Source: Myxococcales bacterium 68-20
GTDB lineage: Bacteria; Myxococcota_A; Polyangia; Polyangiales; Polyangiaceae
Direction of reading: 5' to 3'
Length of the DNA: 64,000 nucleotides
NCBI GenBank assembly: GCA_001899635.1
Contig: MKVQ01000005.1
Location: 310,001-374,000 of the forward strand
Below, in pieces: positions 43,303-52,248 of this stretch. The position numbers and the translations under genes were made by a program. How positions within the stretch are numbered: position 1 is the first letter of the stretch; every line of letters begins with the position of its first letter. The notes beneath the pieces are model-generated. The model saw only the letters and a program-made list of their open reading frames with translations, did no database searches and was not told where the DNA came from.

Positions 43303-44253
43303 TCAGTGCGGTCCTTCGGTCGGCGCACACGTCGACACGCCCGCACCGACGATCTTGAAGCCGACCTTCGGCTTGACGACCGTGACGCTACCGTCGCTCG
43401 GCCGATACCGCGTCACGTCCGAGCCTCCGCCCGCGCGCGGCGGACCTCCGCCGTTCCCCTCCGAAGCGGTGTAGACGTAGAAATCTCCGCCGTAGAACGA
43501 GAACGCCCACGCGCTCCCCGTGTAGACGCCGGGGAGCTCCTTCGTTTCGATGATCTCGCCCGTGCCCTTCGAGATCTCGGCGATCTGCGCCGGAGCGGCC
43601 ACGAAGAAGCCGTAGAGCTTGCCATCGCCCGTCCCGGTGAGCTCGCTCCGCTTGCCCGAGAGCGCGCCCGTGTATTGTCCGACGTACGTGAGCTTGAGCG
43701 AGTCGGTGTCGAGCTTCGCGAGGCCGGCTCCGAGGCTGTCGGAAAGGAAGAGCTGCTCGTTCGAGCCGCCCTTCGACGACGTCGAGAAGCCCATCCCGAA
43801 CTTGTAGAAGGGATCGGTCTCGAGCGGAGGGACGAAGCGCGTCGCCTCACAGGCGAGCGTGCGCGTGTCGACTCTCCAGATCGTGCCGTCGTCGTGGCGC
43901 ACCCAAGCGATCCCCGTACGATCCACCGCCATCGAGGTCGGTCGCGAGCCGCCCGTGTCGCACTTGAGCTGCCCGATCGCCTTGAAGACGAGCGTCGGCG
44001 GATGGAACGAGTAGAGCGTGTTCTCCTCGCTGATGACGAAGATGTCCTTCGTCTCCTCGGCGCACTCGGCCAGCTTTCCGCCGTCCGGGCTCGTACCGAA
44101 TCCGCCGCCGTCAGGCGCACCGAAGGGCGGGGCGTCGTCGGGTCCCCCCGCCGGCTCCGACTTGCTGGACCCACAAGCCGTGAGCAACGGAAGAACGAAG
44201 AGCGCGAGACCGAGCCGCTGCAAAGACCACCTCCGAGTCGAGGAGCGTAGCAT
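43303..44253 (-). CDS. Lipoprotein with WD/PQQ-like repeats, hypothetical
   Basis: ATG 44253 begins a lipoprotein signal ('LGLALFVLPLLTAC', Cys near residue 25), so a longer upstream frame was rejected. A Gly/Pro/Asp-rich linker follows. The body has repeated short beta segments such as 'KDIFVISEENTLYSFHPPTLVFKAIGQLKCD', 'TGIAWVRHDDGTIWRVDTRTL', 'AKLDTDSLKLTYVGQYTG', 'DGKLYGFFVAAPAQIAEISKGTGEIIETKEL', which look like a beta-propeller. It is exported and probably outer-membrane-bound. Function unknown. Confidence 0.83.
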   Translation of the reverse strand: MLRSSTRRWSLQRLGLALFVLPLLTACGSSKSEPAGGPDDAPPFGAPDGGGFGTSPDGGKLAECAEETKDIFVISEENTLYSFHPPTLVFKAIGQLKCDTGGSRPTSMAVDRTGIAWVRHDDGTIWRVDTRTLACEATRFVPPLETDPFYKFGMGFSTSSKGGSNEQLFLSDSLGAGLAKLDTDSLKLTYVGQYTGALSGKRSELTGTGDGKLYGFFVAAPAQIAEISKGTGEIIETKELPGVYTGSAWAFSFYGGDFYVYTASEGNGGGPPRAGGGSDVTRYRPSDGSVTVVKPKVGFKIVGAGVSTCAPTEGPH

Positions 44254-44320
44254 TGCCCCCCGCCCCGACGAGGCCCCCGAGAAGGCCGCCCCGCTCCCAC
44301 CCAACGGCACCGGCGACGCG

Positions 44321-44348
44321 TGAGCCCTGAGCCCTGAGCCCTGAGCCT
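44321..44348. repeat. 7-bp tandem repeat
   Basis: Four head-to-tail units: TGAGCCC three times and TGAGCCT. It lies in the gap between the lipoprotein gene and the qNOR gene, so it could vary in copy number. Confidence 0.85.
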
Positions 44349-44513
44349 CGAGCATCCGGCGCTTTCGGCGTCCATGTCGCGCGAACACTGCGCGGCGGAT
44401 GCAGGTCTTGCACGGCACCACCGCCTTCGAGGAAGCGCGCGCTCGGCGTGGAGCTGATCCAGCGCGAAGGCACGAACGCTGCATGCGAGCCCGGAAAACG
44501 GACGGGAGTGGGC

Positions 44514-46799
44514 ATGCGCAGATACTGGTGGGGATTCGTGCTCGTGGTCGTGGCGTCGTTCGTCGTCCTCGGGTTCACGGGGGTGCGCATCTACCAAACG
44601 GCGCCGCCGATCCCCGAGCGGGTGGTGACGACGGAGGGACGGGAGGTCGTCGGCGCGGGCGAGATCTCCGCTGGTCAGAACATCTGGCAAGCCGCGGGCG
44701 GCATGGAGATGGGGTCCGTCTGGGGTCACGGCAGCTACGTCGCGCCGGACTGGACCGCCGACTGGCTGCATCGCGAGTCGCTCTTCATCCTCGATCGCTG
44801 GTCGGCCGCGGAGCACGGGAAGCCGTACGCGGAGGCCTCGGCCGAGCAGCAAGCGGCGCTCGTCGCTCGTCTCGGCAAGCGCGCGAAGGCGAACGGCTAC
44901 GACGCGGCGACGGGTACGCTCACGATCGACGCCGAGCGCGGCGACGCCTTCGACGCGCTCGCGGCGCACTACGCCCACGTCTTCACCGAAGGCCGCGCGG
45001 ACTACGCCATCCGCAGGGGCACGTTGTCCGACGCGACCGAGGTGCGCCGGATGTCCGCCTTCTTCTTCTGGAGCGCGTGGGCCGCAGCCGCGAACCGACC
45101 GGGCGAAGACGTCTCGTACACCAACAACTGGCCGCACGAGCCCCTGGTCGGCAACACGCCGACTGGCGACACGATCGTGTGGACCGGCGTGAGCATCCTC
45201 TTCCTCCTCGCCGGGATCGGCGCGATGGCGACCTGGCACGCAACGCGGAAGCAGGAGGACGGTCCGGAGCCGCCGACCAGCGATCCGTTCCTCGGGGCGG
45301 TCCCGACGCCTTCGCAGCGCGCGGTCAGGAAGTACTTCTGGGTCGTGGGCGGCCTGATGCTCGCCCAGATCCTCCTCGGGATGGTGACGGCGCACTACGG
45401 CGTCGAGGGCTCCGGCTTCTACGGGATCCCGCTCGATCGGGTCCTCCCCTACACCGTCGCGCGCACCTGGCACCTGCAGCTCGGCATCTTCTGGATCGCC
45501 ACCGCCTGGCTCGCGACGGGTCTCTACGTCGGTCCGGCGGTCGGCGTCGAGCCGAAGTACCAGCGGCTCGGCGTCGACGTCCTCTTCGGCGCACTGCTCG
45601 TCGTCGTCGTGGGGTCGATGGCGGGTCAGTGGCTCAGCGTGATGGGCAAGCTCGGCACCGGCACCGGCTGGTTCTGGCTCGGCCACAGCGGCTACGAGTA
45701 CATCGATCTCGGGCGCCTCTGGCAGGTGCTCCTCCTCGTCGGCCTCTTCCTCTGGCTCGCGCTCGTCGCGCGCGCCGTGTGGCCGGCGCTGCAGAGGAAG
45801 GACGACCAGCGTCCCATCCTCACGCTCTTCGTCATCTCGGCCGCCGCGATCGCGAGCTTCTACTTCGCCGCGCTCGGCTACGGGAAGCACACGAATCTGG
45901 CGATCGCCGAGTATTGGCGCTGGTGGGTCGTTCACCTCTGGGTCGAAGGCTTCTTCGAGGTGTTCGCGACCGTCGTAATCGCGTTCCTCTTCGCTCGGCT
46001 CGGCCTGGTCGGGATGAAGTCTGCCTCCCGAAGCACGATCCTCTCCGCGACGATCTTCCTCTCCGGAGGCATCATCGGCACGCTTCACCACCTCTACTTC
46101 TCCGGCACGCCAACCTTCGTCGTGGCGCTCGGCTCCACGTTCAGCGCGCTGGAGGTCGTGCCGCTCTGTTTCGTGGGCTTCGAAGCTTGGGAGAATCTCC
46201 GGGTCTCGCGGGGGAGCACCTCCGCCTCCTCCTGGGTCCGGGAATACCGGTGGCCGATCTACTTCTTCGTCGCCGTCGCCTTCTGGAACCTGGTCGGCGC
46301 AGGGCTCTTCGGGTTCATGATCAACCCGCCGATCGCCCTCTATTACATGCAGGGCCTCAACACGACCCCGGTGCACGGACACGCAGCGCTGTTCGGCGTC
46401 TATGGCATGCTCGGCATCGGCCTCGTCCTCTTCTGCATGCGCGCGCTGCGCCCCACCGAGGCGTGGAACGATCGAATCCTCTCCATCGCCTTCTGGTCGT
46501 TGAACGGGGGCCTCCTCGCGATGGTCGTCCTCAGCATCCTGCCCATCGGCCTCATCCAGACCTGGGCGTCGGTCGAGCATGGCTACGCCTACGCGCGGAG
46601 CCCGGAGCTGATGCAGCAGCCGCTGATGAGCGTGCTGCGGTGGATGCGGGTGCCCGGTGACACGGTGTTCGCGGCCGGCATTTTCTCCATCGTCGCGTTC
46701 ATCCTCGGCGCCGGTCGCAAGCGCCGCCCAGCAAGCGCGACGGATGGCGCCCCGCTGTCACCGTCCGAAGGCGACACCGCCGCGGTGGCAGCGGAGTGA
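44514..46799 (+). CDS. norZ: Quinol-dependent nitric oxide reductase (qNOR)
   Basis: A 761-residue single-subunit nitric oxide reductase. An N-terminal extension (about 60-220) resembles the NorC-like part fused to the catalytic subunit. The heme-copper-type core has 'ARTWHLQLGIFWIATAWLATGLYVGPAV', 'HLWVEGFFEVFATVVIAFLF' (His-Glu region of the active site), 'GTLHHLYFSGTP' and 'PVHGHAALFGVYG' holding His ligands of heme and FeB. The ATG at 44514 follows GGGAGTGG. It reduces NO to N2O with electrons from quinols, so it may serve detoxification rather than full denitrification. No other nor genes are nearby. Confidence 0.95.
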   Translation: MRRYWWGFVLVVVASFVVLGFTGVRIYQTAPPIPERVVTTEGREVVGAGEISAGQNIWQAAGGMEMGSVWGHGSYVAPDWTADWLHRESLFILDRWSAAEHGKPYAEASAEQQAALVARLGKRAKANGYDAATGTLTIDAERGDAFDALAAHYAHVFTEGRADYAIRRGTLSDATEVRRMSAFFFWSAWAAAANRPGEDVSYTNNWPHEPLVGNTPTGDTIVWTGVSILFLLAGIGAMATWHATRKQEDGPEPPTSDPFLGAVPTPSQRAVRKYFWVVGGLMLAQILLGMVTAHYGVEGSGFYGIPLDRVLPYTVARTWHLQLGIFWIATAWLATGLYVGPAVGVEPKYQRLGVDVLFGALLVVVVGSMAGQWLSVMGKLGTGTGWFWLGHSGYEYIDLGRLWQVLLLVGLFLWLALVARAVWPALQRKDDQRPILTLFVISAAAIASFYFAALGYGKHTNLAIAEYWRWWVVHLWVEGFFEVFATVVIAFLFARLGLVGMKSASRSTILSATIFLSGGIIGTLHHLYFSGTPTFVVALGSTFSALEVVPLCFVGFEAWENLRVSRGSTSASSWVREYRWPIYFFVAVAFWNLVGAGLFGFMINPPIALYYMQGLNTTPVHGHAALFGVYGMLGIGLVLFCMRALRPTEAWNDRILSIAFWSLNGGLLAMVVLSILPIGLIQTWASVEHGYAYARSPELMQQPLMSVLRWMRVPGDTVFAAGIFSIVAFILGAGRKRRPASATDGAPLSPSEGDTAAVAAE

Positions 46800-46884
46800 A
46801 GCACGCATCGTCGACGTAGCCGGGTGCGCCCGGCGTGCGCGAGCCGCGAGCGCCCCGCCGGGAGCGCTCGCGGCACGCCTACAC

Positions 46885-46890
46885 TATACT
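46885..46890 (+). promoter_or_regulatory. Possible -10 box (TATACT) close to the next start codon
   Basis: TATACT at 46885-46890 lies 6 bases before ATG 46897. If it is a -10 box, transcription would start at or near the A of the ATG, giving a leaderless mRNA. No clear -35 is seen. Confidence 0.3.
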
Positions 46891-46896
46891 GCTCAC

Positions 46897-47721
46897 ATGC
46901 GGACGTGGGCTCGTGCGGTAGCGCTCACCTCGTGGTGTGCCGTCGTGCTTCCAGCAACGAGCATCGCTGGGTGCGGGAGCTTCGACAGCGGTGAGGTAGC
47001 GACGCCGCCGGACGCGGGGCCCGGTGCGGATGCATCGGCACCTCGACCCGACGCGGACACATCCGTCGATGCTGCCACCGACGCGCCGTGCACGCCCATG
47101 ACGGTCACGATCGAGGCGACCGCGGACACGAGCTTCGCCTCGACCTGCGCCGGGACCGTCACCAACGGCGGCACGGACAACATGCACGTGGGCCTCGACA
47201 ACGGTGCCGGCGTCGGCCTCGTGCGCTTCGACCTCGGCGACGATACGGCAGCGAAGCTCCAGAGCCGAAGGATCATCGGAGGACGACTTCGCCTCCACTC
47301 GAACCGGAACTGCCAGGGCTGCGGTTTGGGGCTCGACCCGCAGAGCGGGACGATGAGCGTCCATCCCCTCCGCCCCGATTGGGACGAGGGAACGTCTGGT
47401 GGGCTCGCCGCCGGCGCGGACCGCTGCCGGCGCGCAAAGGGCAAAGGCTGGGGCGCTGCGGACCGAGCTCCGTCGTCCGACACGAAGATCACCGGGGGCG
47501 GCGTCGACTTCGACGAGAGCTCGGACTCCGCCCTCGTCGCCGCCGATACCGACGAGCTCACGATCCAGCTCCGCCCGGAGGTGATCTCCGCGCGGGGATC
47601 GATCGCGGCGAAGCAGATCGCGTTCGTCCTCCGGATGGTGTCCGGCGGACGGATGATCGTCGCGACGCACGAGGAGAGCGCTGCGCTCGCCCCGCGCCTC
47701 GAGATCGACACCTGCGAGTGA
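46897..47721 (+). CDS. Lipoprotein with DNRLRE-like domain
   Basis: ATG 46897 starts a lipoprotein signal (lipobox 'TSIAGC'), so the longer upstream frame was rejected. An Asp/Ala/Pro-rich linker follows. The main domain (about 75-274) has the DNRLRE pattern: 'VTIEATADTSFASTCAGTVTNGG', 'VGLVRFDLGDDTAAKLQSRRIIGGRLRLHSNRNCQG', 'GTMSVHPLRPDWDEG', 'AADTDELTIQLRPEVISARGSIAAKQIAFVLRM'. It resembles the lipoprotein at 16.6 kb in design but shares little sequence. Exported, surface-type. Confidence 0.82.
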   Translation: MRTWARAVALTSWCAVVLPATSIAGCGSFDSGEVATPPDAGPGADASAPRPDADTSVDAATDAPCTPMTVTIEATADTSFASTCAGTVTNGGTDNMHVGLDNGAGVGLVRFDLGDDTAAKLQSRRIIGGRLRLHSNRNCQGCGLGLDPQSGTMSVHPLRPDWDEGTSGGLAAGADRCRRAKGKGWGAADRAPSSDTKITGGGVDFDESSDSALVAADTDELTIQLRPEVISARGSIAAKQIAFVLRMVSGGRMIVATHEESAALAPRLEIDTCE

Positions 47722-47767
47722 CCGCGCAGACCGTGACGCGAGAGCGCGGCGCCGACAGCGGAGTCAG

Positions 47768-48901
47768 TCAGCCAGCAAGCTTCGCTAGCGACTCCGCCGA
47801 CGCTGGGCTCGCGACGCCACGCTCGGTGACGATCGCAGTGACGAGGTTCGCGGGCGTTACGTCGAACGACGGGTTCCGCACCGGAACGCCGTCGGGGACG
47901 AGCTGCACCGCGCCGCCGTCCGGAAGGCGGAAGCGCGAGAGCTCCTCCTCGCTCCGCTCTTCGATCGGAATGCCCTCGCCCGTCGCGCACGCCAGATCGA
48001 TGGTGCTCCACGGCGCGGCCACGTAGAGCGGGATCTCGTGCGCCGCCGCGAGGCACGCCAGCGCATACGTACCGATCTTGTTCGCGACGTCGCCGTTCCG
48101 GGCGACGCGGTCCGCGCCGACGATCGCCACGTTCACCGCCCGCTTCGCCATGAAGTGAGCCGCCATCGAGTCGGCGATGACCTCGACGTGGATCCGATCC
48201 TTCGAGAGCTCCCAAGCGGTCAGGCGAGCGCCCTGGAGGTACGGCCGGGTCTCGCACGCGATCACGCGCACGTCCTTCCCTGCCTCCTTCGCGGCGCGGA
48301 TGATACCGAGCGCCGTGCCGTAGCCGCCGGTCGCGAGCGCGCCCGCGTTGCAGTGCGTGAGGATGGTCGCGCCGTCGGGCACGAGCGCCGCGCCGAGCGC
48401 ACCGAGCTTGCGACACGCCGCGACCTCGTCGCGGTGGAGCTCACGGGCCGCGCGCGCCATCGCCTCGGAGCGCGGGGCGAAGTCGAGCGAGGCGTGCGCC
48501 GCCGCCGCTGCCGACATCCGATCGAGCGCCCACGCCAGGTTCACCGCCGTCGGCCGGCTCGCGCGTAGCGTCGCGTCGGCGATCTTCATCGCCTCGAGGA
48601 ACGACGCGGCGTCGCCGCGCGCAGCCATCGCGCCCGCGGCCATCCCATACGCGGCGGCAATCCCGATCGCCGGCGCGCCGCGCACCACCATGTCCCGGAT
48701 CGCCTGGGCCACGTCGTCGACACGCGTGTAGTACTCGTAGCGCTCCACCACCGGGAGCTTCCGCTGATCGAGCATCACCACGCGGGAGCCCGGCATGAGC
48801 TCGACGGCGGAGTACGCCTGGCCGCCGATCGGATCCGGATGCGGATGTGCCTGACCGGTGCGAAGCGTGGGGACGCCAAAGCGACTCTTGCTGTCCGTCA
48901 T
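47768..48901 (-). CDS. mtnA: Methylthioribose-1-phosphate isomerase
   Basis: A 377-residue member of the eIF2B-alpha-like family in the methionine salvage pathway, converting methylthioribose-1-phosphate to methylthioribulose-1-phosphate. Family blocks: '[19 protein letters not shown]', '[15 protein letters not shown]', '[52 protein letters not shown]' and '[26 protein letters not shown]'. Its start overlaps the end of a small upstream gene (ATGA). No other salvage genes are in view. Confidence 0.95.
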   Translation of the reverse strand: MTDSKSRFGVPTLRTGQAHPHPDPIGGQAYSAVELMPGSRVVMLDQRKLPVVERYEYYTRVDDVAQAIRDMVVRGAPAIGIAAAYGMAAGAMAARGDAASFLEAMKIADATLRASRPTAVNLAWALDRMSAAAAAHASLDFAPRSEAMARAARELHRDEVAACRKLGALGAALVPDGATILTHCNAGALATGGYGTALGIIRAAKEAGKDVRVIACETRPYLQGARLTAWELSKDRIHVEVIADSMAAHFMAKRAVNVAIVGADRVARNGDVANKIGTYALACLAAAHEIPLYVAAPWSTIDLACATGEGIPIEERSEEELSRFRLPDGGAVQLVPDGVPVRNPSFDVTPANLVTAIVTERGVASPASAESLAKLAG

Positions 48902-49152
48902 GACGGTTTCTCCTCCGAGCCCGATTGGGCAAGTCGCGACTTGATCTCCTCCCCGACGGTCAAGAGGTCATCCGCCGCGCGTTCCTTGTCGCCGTGCACG
49001 TAGGCGGCGAGGCCCTCGGCGCCGACGATCGCCAGGCTGACGTTCACGCCGCGCGCGGTCAGCTCGGCGCCTACGTCCGGGTTCTTCAGGAGGGTGACGA
49101 GGTCCTCGAGGACCTCGTCGAGCTCTTTCAGCGGCAGCGGCTGGTCGGACAT
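48898..49152 (-). CDS. Small hypothetical protein upstream of mtnA
   Basis: An 84-residue acidic protein ('[76 protein letters not shown]'). It is mostly helical with an Asp/Glu-rich start. No family is recognised. It shares an ATGA overlap with mtnA, so the two are translated together. Confidence 0.75.
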   Translation of the reverse strand: MSDQPLPLKELDEVLEDLVTLLKNPDVGAELTARGVNVSLAIVGAEGLAAYVHGDKERAADDLLTVGEEIKSRLAQSGSEEKPS

Positions 49153-49283
49153 GGCGCTCGATCATTCGACCACTCGGGGCCTCGAGTCAAAGGTGACCTG
49201 CTCCAGCGGCGCGATTCACGAGCTCCCGCGAACGGGCTCGACCACCACCGACCGGGTCTTCAGCCGCTCTCGCCTTCGCGACC

Positions 49284-50129
49284 TCAGAGCGCGCCAGAGC
49301 GGATCGCCTTCCGTTGCTTGTCGACGTTCACCGCGGGTGCGCCGAGCTCCGCGGCCCGATCGAGCGCGCGCTCCGCCTCCGCCTTGCGCCCGAGCTTCGC
49401 GAGCGCCCATGCACGGCCGAGCTGCGCGGCGGCGTACGATGGCTTCTCCACCGCGATCGCGTCGTAGGCGGCGAGGGCCGCCGCGGCATCGTCGCGAACG
49501 ACAGCGACCGTTGCGAGCCCGAGAAGGTTCTCCGTGCTCTTCGGATTCGCCGCGAGCCCCTGTTTGTACGCCTCCTCCGCGCCCGAGAGGTCGCGGAGGT
49601 TCAGGCGCGCGAGCCCGAGCACGTGGAACGTCTCCGCGTCCCGTGCTCCGCGGCGCACCGCCTCCTCGAGCCGTGAGGCCGCCTCCTCCGACTCTCCCCA
49701 GCGCGCGGCGCGCATCCCGCCCTCCCGAGGCCCCGCCGGTGACGCGGGCGCGACGCTCGCGGCGGTGTCGTAAGCGGCGAGCGCCTCGTCGAAGCGATGT
49801 GCGAGCTCGAACGCGTGACCGAGCTCGATCCAGGGAACGGGATCGTTCGGCATCCGCTTCTCGAGCTCCGCGACCTCGCGGCGCGCGCCGTCGATGTCCC
49901 CGGTGAACGCGAGCACGCGGACGTAGAGCCGGCGCGCCGGGATGTCCTCGGGATGCTTCGCGAGGTGATCGCGCAGCGTCGAGAGCGCCTCGGGCTCGCG
50001 ATGGAGACGCACGAGCTGCTGAGCACGCTCGACGGGGCCCTGCGGCGCGCACGCCCCTGCGAGCGCTGCGAACGCGAGCAAGTACACGAGCGCGAACACG
50101 GGCCCCGACTGCGCTGCACCCTTCCGCAC
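49284..50129 (-). CDS. Tetratricopeptide-repeat lipoprotein
   Basis: A 281-residue protein with lipobox 'AFAALAGAC'; the start is a GTG at 50129. TPR helices cover most of the mature part: 'ARRLYVRVLAFTGDIDGARREVAELEKRMPND', 'PWIELGHAFELAHRFDEALAAYDTAASVAP', 'FHVLGLARLNLRDLSGAEEAYKQGLAANPK', 'AAAQLGRAWALAKLGRKAEAERALDRAAEL'. It likely holds a periplasmic or outer-membrane complex. It is divergent from a 3-hydroxyacyl-CoA dehydrogenase gene 36 bp away. Confidence 0.9.
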   Translation of the reverse strand: MRKGAAQSGPVFALVYLLAFAALAGACAPQGPVERAQQLVRLHREPEALSTLRDHLAKHPEDIPARRLYVRVLAFTGDIDGARREVAELEKRMPNDPVPWIELGHAFELAHRFDEALAAYDTAASVAPASPAGPREGGMRAARWGESEEAASRLEEAVRRGARDAETFHVLGLARLNLRDLSGAEEAYKQGLAANPKSTENLLGLATVAVVRDDAAAALAAYDAIAVEKPSYAAAQLGRAWALAKLGRKAEAERALDRAAELGAPAVNVDKQRKAIRSGAL

Positions 50130-50165
50130 GCAGCCATGGTAAGCCCTCCCGTGCTGGAGAAACAC

Positions 50166-51041
50166 ATGGACATCACGACGATTGGCGTCCTCGGCGCCGG
50201 GCAGATGGGCGGTGGCATTGCGCAGGTCGCGGCAGCGGCCGGCTATCAGGTCGTTCTCGCCGACGCGAGCCAGGAGCTCGCGGAGAAGGGCAAGGCGAAG
50301 ATCGCCGCAGTCCTCGGCAAGCAGGTCGACAAGGGCAAGATGAAGCCCGAGGACAAGGACGCGCTCGTCGGACGCATCCGCACCGTCGCGTCGCCCGCGG
50401 AGTTCTCCGCTTGCGACCTCGTGATCGAGGCGGCCACGGAGAACGTCGAGCTCAAGCTGAAACTCCTCCGCGCGTGCGACGAGGCGATGAAGCCGGGCGC
50501 GATCCTCGCGAGCAACACGTCGAGCATCTCGCTCACGAAGCTCGCCGCGGCCACCAAGCGCCCCGAGCTCGTCATCGGCATGCACTTCATGAACCCGCCG
50601 CCGCTGATGAAGCTCGTGGAGATCGTCCGCGCCGTCCAGACGAGCGACGAGACCTACCGCGTCGTCCGCGCCGCGGCGGAGAAGATGGGCAAGACCTGCA
50701 CGACGTCGAACGACGCGCCGGGCTTCCTCGTGAACCGCATCCTCATCCCGATGCTGTGCGAGGCGTGCTTCGCGCTGCAAGAGGGCGTCGGCACCGCGGC
50801 GGACATCGACACCGGCGCCAAGCTCGGTCTGAACCACCCGATGGGCCCGCTCGAGCTGAGCGACCTGATCGGCCTCGACACCGTGCTCGCGATCGCCGAC
50901 GTCCTCCACCGCGACATCGGCGACGACAAGTACCGCGCGCCGACGATGCTCCGGAACCTCGTCGCCGCCGGGTGGCTCGGCAAGAAGAGCGGCCGCGGGT
51001 TCTACGAGTACGATCAGACGGGCGCAAAGAAGGTCGGCTAG
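50166..51041 (+). CDS. 3-Hydroxyacyl-CoA / 3-hydroxybutyryl-CoA dehydrogenase
   Basis: A 291-residue NAD-dependent dehydrogenase: Rossmann motif 'IGVLGAGQMGGGIAQVAAAAGY', 'VIEAATENVELKLKLLRACDEAMKPGAILASNTSSISLTKLAAATKRPELVIGMHFMNPPPLMKLVEIV' with the catalytic His-Glu region, and 'GFLVNRILIPMLCEACFALQEGVGTAADIDTGAKLGLNHPMGPLELSDLIGLD'. ATG 50166 has GGAG 7-8 bases upstream and is preferred over ATG 50136. It works with the crotonase in the same operon in beta-oxidation or butanoyl-CoA metabolism. Confidence 0.94.
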   Translation: MDITTIGVLGAGQMGGGIAQVAAAAGYQVVLADASQELAEKGKAKIAAVLGKQVDKGKMKPEDKDALVGRIRTVASPAEFSACDLVIEAATENVELKLKLLRACDEAMKPGAILASNTSSISLTKLAAATKRPELVIGMHFMNPPPLMKLVEIVRAVQTSDETYRVVRAAAEKMGKTCTTSNDAPGFLVNRILIPMLCEACFALQEGVGTAADIDTGAKLGLNHPMGPLELSDLIGLDTVLAIADVLHRDIGDDKYRAPTMLRNLVAAGWLGKKSGRGFYEYDQTGAKKVG

Positions 51042-51043
51042 CC

Positions 51044-51823
51044 ATGGGAAACACACTGCTCACCGAGCGCGACGGCGCGCTCGTCGTCCTCACCCTCAAC
51101 CGCCCCGAGAAGCTGAATGCGCTCAATGCGGAGCTGCTGAGCGAGCTCGACGTCTCCCTCGCCGCGCTCGCGGGTGACACCTCCATCGCGTGCGCGATCC
51201 TCACTGGCGCGGGCGAGAAGGCGTTCGCGGCCGGCGCCGACATCGCGGCGATGCTCGACATGTCGACCGAGCAGGCGCGTCACTTCTCCGAGCTCGGTCA
51301 TCGCATCTGCTCGCGGATCGAGCGCGCCCCCTTCCCCGTCATCGGCGCGGTCAACGGCTTCGCCCTCGGCGGCGGCTGCGAGCTCGCCCTCGCCTGCGAT
51401 TTCCTCTACGCGAGCGACAAGGCGAAGCTCGGGCAGCCCGAGGTGAACCTCGGGATCATCCCCGGCTTCGGCGGCACGCAGCGCCTCGCACGGCGCGTCG
51501 GCATCGCCCGCGCCCGCGAGCTCTGCTACACCGGCGATACGATCGGCGCCGAGGAAGCGCTCCGCATCGGTCTCGTGAACGCGGTCGTCCCGCACGCCGA
51601 CCTGATGAGCAAGGTGAAGGACGTCGCGGGCAAGATCGCGAAGAAGGGGCCGCTCGCGATCGCTCAGTGCAAGCGCGCGCTCTTCTCCGGCGAGGGCGTC
51701 CCCCTCGACACCGCGAACGCGCTCGAGACGCAGGCGTTTGCGATGCTCTTCGGCACGAGCGATCGGCGCGAAGGCATGACGGCGTTCCTCGAGAAGCGCG
51801 CGGCGGCGTTCAAGGGATCGTGA
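51044..51823 (+). CDS. Enoyl-CoA hydratase / crotonase
   Basis: A 259-residue crotonase-fold enzyme with 'LNRPEKLNALN', 'GAGEKAFAAGADIAAM', the oxyanion hole 'FALGGGCELALACDF', 'LGQPEVNLGIIPGFGGTQRLARRVG' with the catalytic Glu, and 'GLVNAVVP'. Length is standard. It starts two bases after the dehydrogenase stop, so they form one operon and carry out hydration and oxidation of the same acyl-CoA. Confidence 0.94.
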   Translation: MGNTLLTERDGALVVLTLNRPEKLNALNAELLSELDVSLAALAGDTSIACAILTGAGEKAFAAGADIAAMLDMSTEQARHFSELGHRICSRIERAPFPVIGAVNGFALGGGCELALACDFLYASDKAKLGQPEVNLGIIPGFGGTQRLARRVGIARARELCYTGDTIGAEEALRIGLVNAVVPHADLMSKVKDVAGKIAKKGPLAIAQCKRALFSGEGVPLDTANALETQAFAMLFGTSDRREGMTAFLEKRAAAFKGS

Positions 51824-51863
51824 CGCACGCGCATGCGCGCTTCGATGCGGTAGACTGATTGCC

Positions 51864-52196
51864 GTGGAGTGCGCAGCTCATCCCGGAACGGTAGCGGCGG
51901 GAACGTGCAGCGTATGCATGAAGGCCGGCTGCGCGCGTTGCCTGGAGTACGACGTCGACGGCCGCGCGGCCTGCGCGGCCTGCGGTCGGCTCGAGGACGA
52001 CCGCAGCCGCGCCCTCGGCTCGGCGCTGATCGCGTCCGTGAGCGTCGGCTATCTCGCGACGCTCGCGGTCGGCTACCTCCTCTTCCGTGGGCGGCCGTTC
52101 GTCGGCGGCTTCGCGGCCGTGGTCGCGATCGCCTCCGGACGTCTGCTCCACATGTACCTCCGCCCTCCGATCGTCACGCGCCGCGGGGCGGGGTGA
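51864..52196 (+). CDS. Zinc-finger membrane protein, hypothetical
   Basis: A 110-residue protein starting at GTG 51864. The N-terminus has a B-box-like zinc-binding set ('CAAHPGTVAAGTCSVCMKAGCARCLEYDVDGRAACAAC') and the second half has two membrane helices ('ALIASVSVGYLATLAVGYLLF' and 'FVGGFAAVVAIASGRLLHMYL'). A role in membrane-linked zinc or protein binding is guessed from these features only. It is the first of two zinc-ribbon/membrane genes here. Confidence 0.72.
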   Translation: MECAAHPGTVAAGTCSVCMKAGCARCLEYDVDGRAACAACGRLEDDRSRALGSALIASVSVGYLATLAVGYLLFRGRPFVGGFAAVVAIASGRLLHMYLRPPIVTRRGAG

Positions 52197-52248
52197 CCAC
52201 CGCCGAGTTCATGTCCCCATCGGGCCTGGGCTCTAATAATATCTGCGC

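Noticed and set aside
43413-46580. A 1055-codon minus-strand frame covering the qNOR region
   Set aside because: Opposes a complete, conserved qNOR; Asp/Arg/Glu-rich shadow without a start signal.
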